From: Chloroflexota bacterium
GTDB lineage: Bacteria > Chloroflexota > Anaerolineae > B4-G1
Assembly (NCBI GenBank): GCA_011048615.1
Contig: DSDT01000368.1
Location: 1-39,750, forward strand
DNA length: 39,750 nt
Direction: 5' to 3'
Numbering within the stretch: the first letter of the stretch is position 1; the number at the start of each line of letters is the position of its first letter. Of this stretch, positions 7,346-15,389 are shown in pieces. Below the pieces are notes generated by a model. That model made no database searches. It worked only from the letters and a program-made list of their open reading frames with translations, and was not told the DNA's origin. The position numbers and the translations under genes are program-made.

Positions 7346-8062
7346 TCAGCTTTGTAGAAAGGCGCTCCGATCTGTCAAAAATTGTCTGTAAATCCTGTAA
7401 TGTGTGGTCTCCTCGTACCTCACTTCCTCGATGTGGGATGAGTCAAAGCTAAAGATCTGCGCTCCTGGACATGCCAACAAGATCGGAGAGTGGGTGGCGA
7501 TGATGAACTGGGCGTGTCCTTGCGCCTCCAACTGCTGCAATAGCTGCAGGAACTTGACCTGACTCGCAGGCGAGAGCGCAGCCTCGGGTTCGTCCAAAAT
7601 GTAGAGCCCTTTGACGTGGTACCGGCCGCTGAAATAGCTCAGGATGCCCTCGCCGTGCGACAACGTATTGAGGAGTTGGCCCCCGTGGTATTTCAGCCGC
7701 CCCGGATCGCAGAGCGCGACGTCGTCGAGAAAATCTGCCAGGTCGTAGAACGTCTCGGCCCTGAATAAGGACCCCGCCACGTGCCCATTGCTCCACGTCA
7801 CGGTGATATAGTCTTTCAAGCGATCTTCGTAGGGGTTGTGGTGGGCCACGTGCCGCTTGGGCTTGTCCCAGATGTGGATGCCGCACTTTCTGGTGATGGC
7901 TTCCAGCAGGGTTGATTTCCCCGATCCATTCTCACCGACGAAAAATACAACGCGCTTTCTGAACACCAACTCCGATGGCTCGCCAAGGATGGGGATGTTG
8001 AACGGATAACAGCGCTGGGTGGGATAGGTTTCGCTGTTGACTCTGACTTTTGTCAAGTACAT
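7346..8062 (-). CDS. AAA/ABC-type ATPase (AAA_21-like), possible OLD-family relative
   Basis: 238 residues. It has Walker A GENGSGKST near residue 45, the ABC signature LSHGEG near 136, Walker B LYILDEPEAAL near 155 and a switch histidine in IATHSPILLA near 188. The protein is only an ATPase head domain: no TOPRIM nuclease, membrane or substrate-binding domain is present. Small stand-alone proteins of this type are common and mostly uncharacterised. It begins 12 bases after the trpS stop on the same strand, so it is probably translated from the trpS mRNA and hence under the T-box. Function is not known. Confidence 0.85.
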   Translation of the reverse strand: MYLTKVRVNSETYPTQRCYPFNIPILGEPSELVFRKRVVFFVGENGSGKSTLLEAITRKCGIHIWDKPKRHVAHHNPYEDRLKDYITVTWSNGHVAGSLFRAETFYDLADFLDDVALCDPGRLKYHGGQLLNTLSHGEGILSYFSGRYHVKGLYILDEPEAALSPASQVKFLQLLQQLEAQGHAQFIIATHSPILLACPGAQIFSFDSSHIEEVRYEETTHYRIYRQFLTDRSAFLQS

Positions 8063-8074
8063 CTCACGCCTCCA

Positions 8075-9127
8075 TCAGCAGTAGACCAGGCCCGGCGAGT
8101 ACGCGTTCTGCGCAGGCAGGCTAAAGTGGGTTTCTACCCTCATCAGGCCCATCGCTTTCCGCACCAGACGCATCGTCTCCTCCGCCTCGCGGCGCATACG
8201 CCGATTGCCGCTGTACAGGATTTCCTCGATCAATCCAGGCTGCGCTTCGTAGTGGGCGCGGCGCTCGCGCACGGGTTCGAGGAATGCGTTGATGGCGTGG
8301 GCCAACTTTTTCTTGACTTGCACGTCTCCCACCTTTCCCCGCCGGTATCGCGCTTTCAAGTCCTCCACCTCCGCACTGTCGGGATTGAAAGCGTCGTGGT
8401 AGATAAAGACCGGGTTGTCCTCGACCTGACCGGGAATGTCGGCGCGCACCCGCTGGGGGTCCGTGTACATGCCGCGCACCTTGCGCTCGACCGTCGCGGC
8501 ATCGTCGGTGAGATAGATGACGTTATCCAGCGATTTGCTGGCCTTGGCCTGCCCATCAGTGCCCACGAGCACATCGCCGATCAGCCCCTGGGGTTCGGGA
8601 AAGACCTGCCCATAGAGGCGGTTGAATCGCCGGGCAGCCTCGCGCGCGACTTCTACGTGGGCCTCGTTATCCTTGGCGACCGGCACCAGGTGTGCGCGGG
8701 GCAGCAGGATGTCGGCAGCCTGGAGCACGGGGTATCCCAACAGGCCAAAGGGCAACGTCTCCAGCCGGGCGTCGCGCGCCATCTCCTTGATGCTGGGGAC
8801 GCGCTCCAAGCGGGGCACGCTGATCAGCATCTCCAGGATCAGGTTGAGCTCGTAGGTGCCCGGAATGGCCGACTGGATAAAGATAGTGCTCTTGTCCGGA
8901 TCAATACCGAGCGACAGATAATCGAGCACGATCTGACGGGCGTTGTGGTGCGTTTCGAGAAGGTGCTCTTTCTCTGGCCTGGTGGTGAGCACGTGCAAAT
9001 CGGCGATGATGAAGAAGCATTCATATTCATCCTGTAATCGTACGCGGTTGGCCAGAGTCCCTACGTAATGGCCCAGGTGGAGTCTGCCTGTGGGCCGATC
9101 TCCGGTGAGAATACGTTTCTTTGCCAT
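8075..9127 (-). CDS. trpS: Tryptophanyl-tRNA synthetase
   Basis: 350 residues from an ATG at 9127 with ribosome binding site GGGAGG. An in-frame upstream extension exists but lies inside the leader RNA and is not used here. Class I synthetase motifs are visible: the HIGH-like motif in RPTGRLHLGHYVG at about residues 9-21 and the KMSKS-like KASKSLDN near residue 190. TrpS charges tRNA-Trp. It is preceded by a complete T-box leader whose specifier is TGG, so expression should rise when uncharged tRNA-Trp accumulates. The AAA ATPase gene follows in the same transcription unit. Confidence 0.95.
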   Translation of the reverse strand: MAKKRILTGDRPTGRLHLGHYVGTLANRVRLQDEYECFFIIADLHVLTTRPEKEHLLETHHNARQIVLDYLSLGIDPDKSTIFIQSAIPGTYELNLILEMLISVPRLERVPSIKEMARDARLETLPFGLLGYPVLQAADILLPRAHLVPVAKDNEAHVEVAREAARRFNRLYGQVFPEPQGLIGDVLVGTDGQAKASKSLDNVIYLTDDAATVERKVRGMYTDPQRVRADIPGQVEDNPVFIYHDAFNPDSAEVEDLKARYRRGKVGDVQVKKKLAHAINAFLEPVRERRAHYEAQPGLIEEILYSGNRRMRREAEETMRLVRKAMGLMRVETHFSLPAQNAYSPGLVYC

Positions 9128-9160
9128 GCTAATACCTCCCTCGTTCAGAATCAAAACTGG

Positions 9161-9196
9161 AACACAAAACGCCCGTCCCTCTTCAGGGACGGGCGT
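9161..9196 (-). terminator. T-box-controlled intrinsic terminator of trpS
   Basis: Minus strand stem ACGCCCGTCCCT / AGGGACGGGCGT (12 bp, 9196-9169) followed by TTTTGTGTT. It lies directly after the T-box sequence and about 34 bases before the trpS start. Confidence 0.9.
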
Positions 9197-9532
9197 CATA
9201 ACTCGACACTCGCGGTGCCACCCTGGTTAGGCGGCCTTTTGCATCGCTGAAACAAAAACGCGCCGATGACGGCGCGTCGCGCGTGATAGGCCAGCCTCAC
9301 TCGTTCGCGGGTACGGTCCTCTGAACATGCCAGGGACGATACCCTCAGCCTTGATAACGGTGGCGTCTCCGGCCCGGACTACCTCGGATGGCTCAATCCA
9401 TCCGCTTCGGCGGGCGACTCCTGGGCCCATTCAACACTGGCGCTGGTATCGGACTTTCAGCTTGTGCCCGACTCTCTGAACCCCGTTTCAGTGCCTACTC
9501 TTCCCATTCACAGTCGTTCAGTATTTGGTCGT
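9161..9532 (-). promoter_or_regulatory. Tryptophan-specific T-box leader riboswitch
   Basis: About 370 nt of untranslated RNA before trpS. On the minus strand the 5' part has the stem I base (GAATGGGAAGAGTAG, near 9515-9500) and a specifier-loop segment GTTGAATGGGCCC with TGG, the Trp codon (9429-9427). The 3' part has the T-box sequence AGGGTGGCACCGCGAG, in which TGGCACC (9220-9214) pairs with the tRNA acceptor end. The variable base is C, which matches G73 of bacterial tRNA-Trp, so specifier and T-box agree. A strong terminator hairpin follows immediately. Uncharged tRNA-Trp should stabilise the antiterminator and allow read-through. Confidence 0.95.
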
Positions 9533-9538
9533 GCATCT

Positions 9539-9567
9539 AGTTTACCACATAGCGGCTGGGGCGTCAA
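9539..9567 (-). promoter_or_regulatory. Sigma-70-type promoter of the trpS leader
   Basis: TTGACG (9567-9562), 17-bp spacer, TAAACT (9544-9539) on the minus strand. It stands directly upstream of the T-box stem I and just past the trxA stop codon, so trpS is transcribed independently of trxA. Confidence 0.75.
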
Positions 9568-9574
9568 GTTCACA

Positions 9575-9901
9575 TCACTCGATGTGTGGTAGCAGTTCCT
9601 CTACCATAGCCTCTTTGGGCCGAAAGCCCACAAAGCGCTTTATTTCCACGCCACCTTTGAATAGGATCAATGTGGGAATCCCCCGGATACCCAACTGAGT
9701 GGGTGTGTTAGGGCTGACGTCCACATCCATCTTGGCCACTTTGACGAGGTGCTCGTATTCGTCGGCGATCTCTATCACCACGGGTGCGATCATCCGACAG
9801 GGACCGCACCACTCGGCCCAAAAATCCACCAGGACTGGCTTCGTAGCTTGGAGTACCTCAGCCTCGAATGTGTCGTCGGTTACTTCGAATGGTTGTGCCA
9901 T
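9575..9901 (-). CDS. trxA: Thioredoxin
   Basis: 108 residues, the standard length of a cytosolic thioredoxin. The active site WCGPC (C32 and C35) follows PVLVDFWAE, and the cis-proline loop is RGIPTLILF near residue 73. These define a dithiol reductant for ribonucleotide reductase, peroxiredoxins and similar enzymes. There is no signal peptide. It has its own consensus promoter and an AGGAGG ribosome binding site 6 bases from the ATG. Confidence 0.96.
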   Translation of the reverse strand: MAQPFEVTDDTFEAEVLQATKPVLVDFWAEWCGPCRMIAPVVIEIADEYEHLVKVAKMDVDVSPNTPTQLGIRGIPTLILFKGGVEIKRFVGFRPKEAMVEELLPHIE

Positions 9902-9925
9902 GCTGTCCTCCTGAGTGTGGCGTAC

Positions 9926-9954
9926 ATTATCCTACTAAAGGATGCTTTTGTCAA
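9926..9954 (-). promoter_or_regulatory. Sigma-70 promoter of trxA
   Basis: Minus strand TTGACA (9954-9949), 17-bp spacer, GATAAT (9931-9926), about 25 bases before the trxA start. This is one of the best matches to consensus in the window. Confidence 0.85.
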
Positions 9955-10030
9955 GTAGTCGCCCAAATTCAGCCGATGGGGTTCTATTCCTGACGACAAG
10001 TCAAAGGATATGACACAAGCTGTCAACAGA

Positions 10031-10066
10031 AAAACCGCGCGGCCTGCGGAGAAGCCGCGCGGTTTT
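10031..10066 (-). terminator. Rho-independent terminator after the csp/RRM operon
   Basis: A 13-bp perfect stem (arms 10031-10043 and 10054-10066) with the arms ending in AAAA and TTTT, about 20 bases beyond the stop of the RRM gene. It could work on both strands, but only minus-strand genes feed into it. Confidence 0.85.
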
Positions 10067-10086
10067 ACATCTTGTTCAGAGTTGAG

Positions 10087-10380
10087 CTACCAGCGGCGGC
10101 GCCGTTCGCCCCCTCGATCTCCCCCGTCTTCTCGCTTCGGGCGCGCCTCTGCAACCTTGAGAGCTCGCCCGTCTACTTCCTGCCCGTTGAGTTGATTGAT
10201 CGCTGCCAGAGCTGCGTTCTGATCCGCCATCTCGACGAATGCAAAGCCCTTGGAGCGACCTGTCATACGATCTGTAATCAGGTTCACAGACAGGACTTGG
10301 CCGATTTCTCCAAAGAGTTCAGACAGGATGGCATCGGTGGTTGAGTAACTCAAGTTGCCCACGTATAGTTTCTTTGCCAT
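10087..10380 (-). CDS. RRM-domain RNA-binding protein
   Basis: 97 residues: a single RNA recognition motif plus a short basic tail. RNP2 is KLYVGNLSY at residues 3-11 and RNP1 is SKGFAFVEM around 43-51. The tail GGDRGGERRRRW is Gly/Arg-rich like those of cyanobacterial Rbp proteins, which are cold-inducible. It starts 7 bases after the stop of the cold-shock protein gene, so the two form one operon. A role as RNA chaperone in the cold is likely but inferred. Confidence 0.92.
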   Translation of the reverse strand: MAKKLYVGNLSYSTTDAILSELFGEIGQVLSVNLITDRMTGRSKGFAFVEMADQNAALAAINQLNGQEVDGRALKVAEARPKREDGGDRGGERRRRW

Positions 10381-10387
10381 TGCCTGA

Positions 10388-10600
10388 CTACAGGGCCCTC
10401 ACCTGGACGGCCTGCAATCCCTTGGGTCCCTGCTCGACGGCGAACTCGACGTGCTGATTCTCGCGCAGTGAGCGGAAATCGCCTTGACCCTCGATGGCCG
10501 AGAAGTGGACGAACACGTCATCTCCGGTCTCGCGAGAGATAAAGCCATATCCTTTGGCGTCGCTGAACCATTTTACGGTTCCGGTTTCTTTTTCAGTCAC
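10388..10600 (-). CDS. Cold-shock domain protein
   Basis: 70 residues, the classical CspA length. RNP1 is KGYGFI and RNP2 is VFVHF, and the start [15 protein letters not shown] is diagnostic of a cold-shock domain. It binds single-stranded RNA and DNA and melts secondary structure. It is first in an operon with the RRM protein. The upstream untranslated region appears long and contains a strong inverted repeat at 10750-10786, but the promoter could not be placed with confidence. Confidence 0.95.
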   Translation of the reverse strand: MTEKETGTVKWFSDAKGYGFISRETGDDVFVHFSAIEGQGDFRSLRENQHVEFAVEQGPKGLQAVQVRAL

Positions 10601-10749
10601 TTTCCTTTACTCCTTGATTTGGTAACTTTTCAAAGTGGGGGCGGAGGGGGTGTGGGCGCGAAGCGTCCGTACAACTACCACCTTGCCTGCCTATTGATAA
10701 GATACTTGATTTGTTTATTTTTGTGGGCGAAGCAGCGTGGGCAGAACAG

Positions 10750-10786
10750 AAAGACTGCCCAGTCTCCGCAAGTCTGGGCAGTCTTT
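10750..10786. repeat. 12-bp perfect inverted repeat in the csp/S8 intergenic region
   Basis: Arms 10750-10761 and 10775-10786 (AAAGACTGCCCA / TGGGCAGTCTTT) with a 13-base centre that can pair further. It stands in the 450-base gap between the divergent csp and S8 protease genes. It could be a leader structure of csp or a small palindromic repeat. No T tract follows, so it is probably not a terminator. Confidence 0.5.
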
Positions 10787-10883
10787 GAAATTACAGCCAA
10801 AACCTACTTCATCCTACGCAAATATTATACCACACTTGTGCAAAATAGCAAGGGCTGATAACTCGCTTTCCTTTACTCTGTGA

Positions 10884-10913
10884 TTGTGCTAGAATTCGTC
10901 AATCTGATATAAT
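10884..10913 (+). promoter_or_regulatory. Possible promoter of the S8 protease gene
   Basis: TTGTGC (10884-10889), 18-bp spacer, perfect TATAAT (10908-10913). It would give a leader of about 130 bases that includes a GCCGGA/TCCGGC hairpin near 11011-11031. No known riboswitch was recognised in that leader. Confidence 0.55.
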
Positions 10914-11050
10914 CTTGAGGCACTGCCACCGTATTTGTTTGCCGCGTCTTGCTCAGAGCGGATTTGCACCCTGCTTTTTGGCCCGTTTTACACGGATAGA
11001 GTTGCCGGATTTGCCGTCCGGCAGGAGCAGGCGAGTAGCTACATTTTTGG

Positions 11051-13000
11051 GTGAATGAAAGGATGAATGAGGGTCGTTTCGGTATAGGGCTGGCATTGAG
11101 CGGGATCGCTTTGCTCTTGACAGGGTTGACGGTATCCGCCCGGTCTGCTCCCCAGGCTGTCTTGGCGACTCCTCCGGCTGGTGTGGCGTCCCAGGTGTGG
11201 GACGCCGTTGCCGATGGCGGCGTGACCGACTTTTTGGTGGTGCTGGCAGAGCAGGCCGACCTCAGCGCGGCGGTAAGTCAACCCTCCCGGGAGGCCCGTC
11301 TGCGCTGCGTCTACGACGCGCTGCGGGATGTGGCTGTGCGTGCTCAGGCTCCTCTGCGCGTCGAGTTGGACGAGAGCGGTGTGGATTACCGCGCGTTCTA
11401 CATCGTCAACATGCTGGCGGTGCGTGGCGACCGCGACCTCGTCACGCGCATAGCCGCTCGCCCGGAGGTAGCGCGTATCGCTGCTAACCCCCGCGCTCGC
11501 CAGGTGTGGCCGCAGCCCCAGGTGGACGGCGTTCGTTCACTGGCTTCTCAGGGGGTCGAGTGGGGCGTGGCCCGCGTCCGCGCCCCCGACGTCTGGGCAC
11601 TGGGCTACATTGGCCAGGGGGTCGTCGTGGCCGGGCAGGATACCGGGTACGACTGGGACCACCCGGCGCTGATCCGCCAGTACCGCGGCTACAGCGGCGA
11701 TGGCGTCGCCGCGACCCACGATTACCACTGGCACGATGCGATTCACACCAGCGGGGGCGTCTGCGGCGCGGATTCCGCCATCCCCTGCGACGACAACAGC
11801 CACGGCACCCACACGATGGGCACCATGGTCGGCGACGACGGCGCGGGAAATCAGATCGGCGTCGCGCCCGGCGCCCGCTGGATCGGCTGCCGGAACATGG
11901 ACGAAGGGGTCGGCACGCCGGCGGCCTATGCCGAGTGTTTCGAGTTCTTTCTGGCCCCCTACCCCATCCGCGGAGACCCGTTCACTGATGGAGTCCCCGC
12001 ATTGGCGCCCCACGTCGTCAACAACTCGTGGACCTGCCCCCCCTCGGAGGGATGCGACTGGGCCACGCTGCAAGCGGTGGTGGAGAACACACGGGCCGGG
12101 GGCATCTTGGTCGTCGCGGCGGCGGGCAACAGCGGCCCCTCGTGCAGCACGGTGCGTGACCCACCTGCCATCTATGACGCGGTTTTCACCGCGGGGGCGA
12201 CTGACTTGGCCGATCTCGCCACCTCGTTCAGCAGCCGGGGACCCGTGATGGTGGATGGCTCTGGACGACCCAAGCCGGACGTGGCAGCCCCAGGGTTCGC
12301 GATCTGGTCAAGCCTTCCCGGCGGGTGGTACGGCTACAAGCAGGGTACCTCGATGGCTGCCCCCCACGTGGTGGGCGCGGTGGCGCTGCTGTATTCCGCA
12401 GCGCCCGATCTCGTCGGCGACGTGGAGGCCGCGGAATGGTTCATCACCCATACCGCCCGGCCACACACGACAACCCAGACCTGTGGCGGCGACGTACCGA
12501 ACCACGTCTACGGGTGGGGCATCGTGGACGCGCTGGCGGCGGTGCGAGCGGCCCTCCCCCCGTTGGAGGTCGTCAAGACGGCCTCCTCCGAAACGGTCCA
12601 GCCCGGGGTGGCGCTGACCTACACGCTGCGCGTCGCCAACACCGGCGCTCTCACACTCACCGCCATCGTGCTCACGGACGTGACGCCGCTGGGCACGACC
12701 TTTGCCCGGGCCGATGGTGGATGGGCGGCTCCGACCACCGGCACGGTGGACCTGGGATGGACCGTCGTCACCTGGACGGTGGACAGCCTGTCCAGCGGGG
12801 GAAGATTGACGGCCACGCTGGCGGTCACCGTCGGAGAGCTCGGGCCTGGGACGCGGGTGGTCAACGACGCCTACCAGGTGCGGGCCGCCGAGCTGCTCTC
12901 CCCTGTCATCGGAACGCCGGTGGAGGTGTGGGTGCCCTGGCAAGTGACGCTGCCTTTGGTGCTGAGAGGGTGGGGAGTGGAACACGAGGAGGTGCGGTGA
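11051..13000 (+). CDS. Secreted subtilisin-like (S8) serine protease with DUF11-like domain
   Basis: 649 residues from a GTG at 11051; an ATG at 11063 is an equally possible start and neither has a convincing ribosome binding site. A signal peptide (GIGLALSGIALLLTGLTVSA) begins the protein, followed by an inhibitor-like propeptide to about residue 155. The catalytic domain has all three S8 residues: D197 in AGQDTGYD, H251 in NSHGTHTMG and S434 in GTSMAAPH. Near residue 500 a DUF11-like beta domain begins (VKTASSETVQPGVALTYTLR). The last residues, VTLPLVLRG, resemble the short hydrophobic tail on exported proteins of Chloroflexi. An extracellular protein-degrading role is likely. The GNAT gene overlaps its stop by 4 bases. 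Confidence 0.92.
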   Translation: MNERMNEGRFGIGLALSGIALLLTGLTVSARSAPQAVLATPPAGVASQVWDAVADGGVTDFLVVLAEQADLSAAVSQPSREARLRCVYDALRDVAVRAQAPLRVELDESGVDYRAFYIVNMLAVRGDRDLVTRIAARPEVARIAANPRARQVWPQPQVDGVRSLASQGVEWGVARVRAPDVWALGYIGQGVVVAGQDTGYDWDHPALIRQYRGYSGDGVAATHDYHWHDAIHTSGGVCGADSAIPCDDNSHGTHTMGTMVGDDGAGNQIGVAPGARWIGCRNMDEGVGTPAAYAECFEFFLAPYPIRGDPFTDGVPALAPHVVNNSWTCPPSEGCDWATLQAVVENTRAGGILVVAAAGNSGPSCSTVRDPPAIYDAVFTAGATDLADLATSFSSRGPVMVDGSGRPKPDVAAPGFAIWSSLPGGWYGYKQGTSMAAPHVVGAVALLYSAAPDLVGDVEAAEWFITHTARPHTTTQTCGGDVPNHVYGWGIVDALAAVRAALPPLEVVKTASSETVQPGVALTYTLRVANTGALTLTAIVLTDVTPLGTTFARADGGWAAPTTGTVDLGWTVVTWTVDSLSSGGRLTATLAVTVGELGPGTRVVNDAYQVRAAELLSPVIGTPVEVWVPWQVTLPLVLRGWGVEHEEVR

Positions 13001-13719
13001 CCAGCCTGGAAAGCCTGCGCTTGAGAGTCCGATCGTTGCTTCATTTTTCGACTCCGGCCGATGCCCTGTTCGTCTATTACGCCTTCTATCACGACCCCCG
13101 GCGCACCACCCTGTATGTTCACGAGGGGCCGGCAGGCCGAGTGGATGGGTTCGTCGCCGTCTGCCAGACTGGTCAGCACTTGTTTCGGCCCACCGTCGTG
13201 CTGCGCACGCCCAGCGTCGAGGCGGCCGACGATCTGCTGCGCCAGGCCCTCGCGCCGGGTCGCCCCTACTATATCATCACGACGCCGGACCTGCGCGAGG
13301 CGGTGGACCGTGTGATGAGGATCGAGCGTCCCGAGATCAATCACATCTATCGGCTCGATCTGTTTAGTCTGCCGGCTTCCATCAACGTGTTGGTCGTGGC
13401 GGAGCAGGGGCTGGGGGGCTTGCCCCGGTTTATCATCCGTTCCCACGGGGAAATAGCCGCTGAATCGGGGACGAACTGGTATTCGCCCCATTTCGCCGAG
13501 GTGTTTGTCCGCACCGCTCCGGCCGTCCAGGGGCGTGGATGGGGCAAGGCGGTGCTGACGACTTGCACGCGCTGGGTCGTCCGCTCGGGCCGTCAACCGC
13601 TCTACATTGTCAACGATCAGAACGAGCGCAGTGTGGTGTTGGCCAAGTCAGTTGGGTACACGGACACCGGGGCACGCGAGTTTGCCGGCGAGGGAATCTG
13701 CTGCTCAGATCAAAGTTGA
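12997..13719 (+). CDS. GNAT-family N-acetyltransferase
   Basis: 240 residues from a GTG that overlaps the protease stop (GTGA), indicating translational coupling. The C-terminal 90 residues carry the acetyl-CoA-binding GNAT core: VFVRTAPAVQGRGWGKAVLT with the Q/R-G-x-G-x-A loop, then PLYIVNDQNERSVVLAKSVGY, the usual final beta-strand and helix. The N-terminal 130 residues have only weak resemblance to the GNAT fold and may be a degenerate second domain. The substrate is not apparent, and no partner is implied by the neighbouring protease and thymidylate synthase. Confidence 0.8.
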   Translation: MTSLESLRLRVRSLLHFSTPADALFVYYAFYHDPRRTTLYVHEGPAGRVDGFVAVCQTGQHLFRPTVVLRTPSVEAADDLLRQALAPGRPYYIITTPDLREAVDRVMRIERPEINHIYRLDLFSLPASINVLVVAEQGLGGLPRFIIRSHGEIAAESGTNWYSPHFAEVFVRTAPAVQGRGWGKAVLTTCTRWVVRSGRQPLYIVNDQNERSVVLAKSVGYTDTGAREFAGEGICCSDQS

Positions 13720-13739
13720 GTGTATCGCAAGGAGGGGAG

Positions 13740-15389
13740 ATGGAGGTCGAGTTGATTGGTATCACCCGCTATGTGCGCGGGGATGGTACGCCGGAAGAGT
13801 TGCTGGAGCACGCGGGGCGGGTCTGTTACCGCAGTGAGAGCCGGGGCGACGCTGGCAAGTTTCTGAGAGCCCGGGTGCGCGAGGGGCACGAGAGTCTGAT
13901 CGAGCACGCGTCGGCGACCTTTGAGATCGGTGGCATTTCGCGGGCCTGTTCGCACCAACTCGTGCGCCACCGCCTGGCGAGCTATTGCATAGATGGGGAT
14001 GCGGTGACAGAGCTAACCAATAAGGATCGCTCTATCAAATGCCGGACAGTGAAGGAATTGTTTGATATGAAAAGACACTGGCATTCCAAGAGTAGACTAT
14101 GGCTTGTCAAGTTGAATTGTCTTGATGAGGAAACAGGGTATATCACGCAAAGCAGAGTGAGAGATGTTGTTTATTGTGGCAGAAAGGAATGCCTAGAGTT
14201 TGAGATGGAGAGTGGTCATTGCCTGCGTGCCACTAGGGATCATTTATTTCTGACCAGGCAAGGTTGGAGGCGATTAGAGGATATATTGCAAGAGGAGCTC
14301 GAGATAGCAGTCAACGGGATTCCATTGCCAGACAGAGAGTGGTTGCGCGAAGAATATCTGACAAATAATCGCACGAGAACCGATATTGCGCGCGAGCTCG
14401 GCGTCTCTGATGCGTGGCTGGGAAAAGTCATTCGGAGCCTGGGTCTCCAGAAACCAAAGAGGCAATATCCTAATCGTCGTCCAGGTGGTGGTAGAACGGG
14501 TATGCACACCGCAAAAGGTCTCACACGCTTGACCGAGTCCAAGAGCGGCGCCCGCAATCCGCAATGGAAAGGTGGCGTAACTCGCAGGTCTGTTGCGCTA
14601 CGAGGTCAAATATCGGACACTTTACGCAGAGAAATCTACGAACGGGATGACTTTACTTGTAGGCTTTGCGGTAAGCGTGGAGGGAGGTTAACGTTACACC
14701 ACATCGTTCCAGTCTGGCAAGATGAGGACCTCGTTGCGGACAGCCAGAATTTGGTAACTCTCTGCACCGCATGTCATCACAAGGTGAACGGGCACGAGCA
14801 TGAATATGCGGACCATTTCGGTAGCCTCGAACCTGTACAGCCTCAACCCAGAACAGCTAGACACATCAGCCGAACTATGGCTACTTTCCGACCAATCACC
14901 ACGTGCAAATCTATTGGGGAGATTGATACCTACGACATCGTGATGGAAGGGCCGCACCACAACTTTGTCGCTAACAGCATCGTGACACATAATAGTCAGG
15001 AAAGCCAACGATACGTGGACATGTCCGACCCAGAATGGGTGCTGCCCCCCGCCATCGCAGAGAACCCGCAGGCGCGAGCGATCTGGGAGCGGTTCTCGGA
15101 CGATGTCCAGGCCATCTACCGGGCGCTGCGAGAGCTGGGGATACGGAAAGAGGACGCCCGCTTTGCGCTCCCCAACGCCGCCGCCACGCGCATCATCGTC
15201 ACGATGAATTTTCGGGAGCTGCTGCACGTGTTCAGACTGCGCATCTCGCGGGAGGCCCAGTGGGAAATTCGGGAGGTGTGCCTGCGCATGCTGGAATTGA
15301 TGCTCCCCATCGCGCCCCACGTCTTTGGCGATGTGCGGGAGGAGCTGGGGGGCGCGTATCCAGAATTCTTTGCCATGGAGGGTGTGTGA
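13740..15389 (+). CDS. thyX: Flavin-dependent thymidylate synthase precursor containing an intein
   Basis: 549-residue precursor; the ATG at 13740 follows AAGGAGGGG. Without residues 83-418 the exteins join to a 213-residue ThyX, the normal size. ThyX methylates dUMP to dTMP using FAD, NADPH and methylene-tetrahydrofolate. The joined sequence recreates the signature RHRX7S as RHRLASY plus SQESQRY. Other ThyX features are HESLIEHASATFEIGGISRACSHQL in the N-extein and the late RELLHVFRLRISREAQWEI in the C-extein. No thyA is seen, so splicing is likely needed for dTMP synthesis, which is an inference. The stop overlaps the start of the LarA-like gene by 1 base. Confidence 0.95.
   Translation: MEVELIGITRYVRGDGTPEELLEHAGRVCYRSESRGDAGKFLRARVREGHESLIEHASATFEIGGISRACSHQLVRHRLASYCIDGDAVTELTNKDRSIKCRTVKELFDMKRHWHSKSRLWLVKLNCLDEETGYITQSRVRDVVYCGRKECLEFEMESGHCLRATRDHLFLTRQGWRRLEDILQEELEIAVNGIPLPDREWLREEYLTNNRTRTDIARELGVSDAWLGKVIRSLGLQKPKRQYPNRRPGGGRTGMHTAKGLTRLTESKSGARNPQWKGGVTRRSVALRGQISDTLRREIYERDDFTCRLCGKRGGRLTLHHIVPVWQDEDLVADSQNLVTLCTACHHKVNGHEHEYADHFGSLEPVQPQPRTARHISRTMATFRPITTCKSIGEIDTYDIVMEGPHHNFVANSIVTHNSQESQRYVDMSDPEWVLPPAIAENPQARAIWERFSDDVQAIYRALRELGIRKEDARFALPNAAATRIIVTMNFRELLHVFRLRISREAQWEIREVCLRMLELMLPIAPHVFGDVREELGGAYPEFFAMEGV
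13986..14993 (+). other. Intein with HTH and HNH endonuclease region inside ThyX
   Basis: 336 codons in frame with thyX, from C83 to N418. Block A is CIDGDAVTE; block B holds the TxxH motif in LRATRDHLFL; blocks F and G are DTYDIVMEGPHHNFVANS and IVTHN, ending in His-Asn with Ser as the +1 residue. These are the nucleophiles of standard class 1 splicing. Between them lie a helix-turn-helix-like stretch (RTRTDIARELGVSDAWLG) and an HNH domain with CRLCG at C307, the HH pair at 320-321 and NLVTLCTACHH. The insert is visibly AT-richer than the thyX exteins, consistent with transfer as a homing element. Confidence 0.95.

Noticed and set aside
10914-11050. Cyclic di-GMP (GEMM-I) riboswitch before the S8 protease
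   Set aside because: A hairpin-rich leader is present but the conserved GEMM core bases could not be aligned.
14240-14564. Minus-strand frames inside the intein as an independent gene
   Set aside because: They lack start signals and domains, while the plus-strand intein is complete and in frame with thyX.
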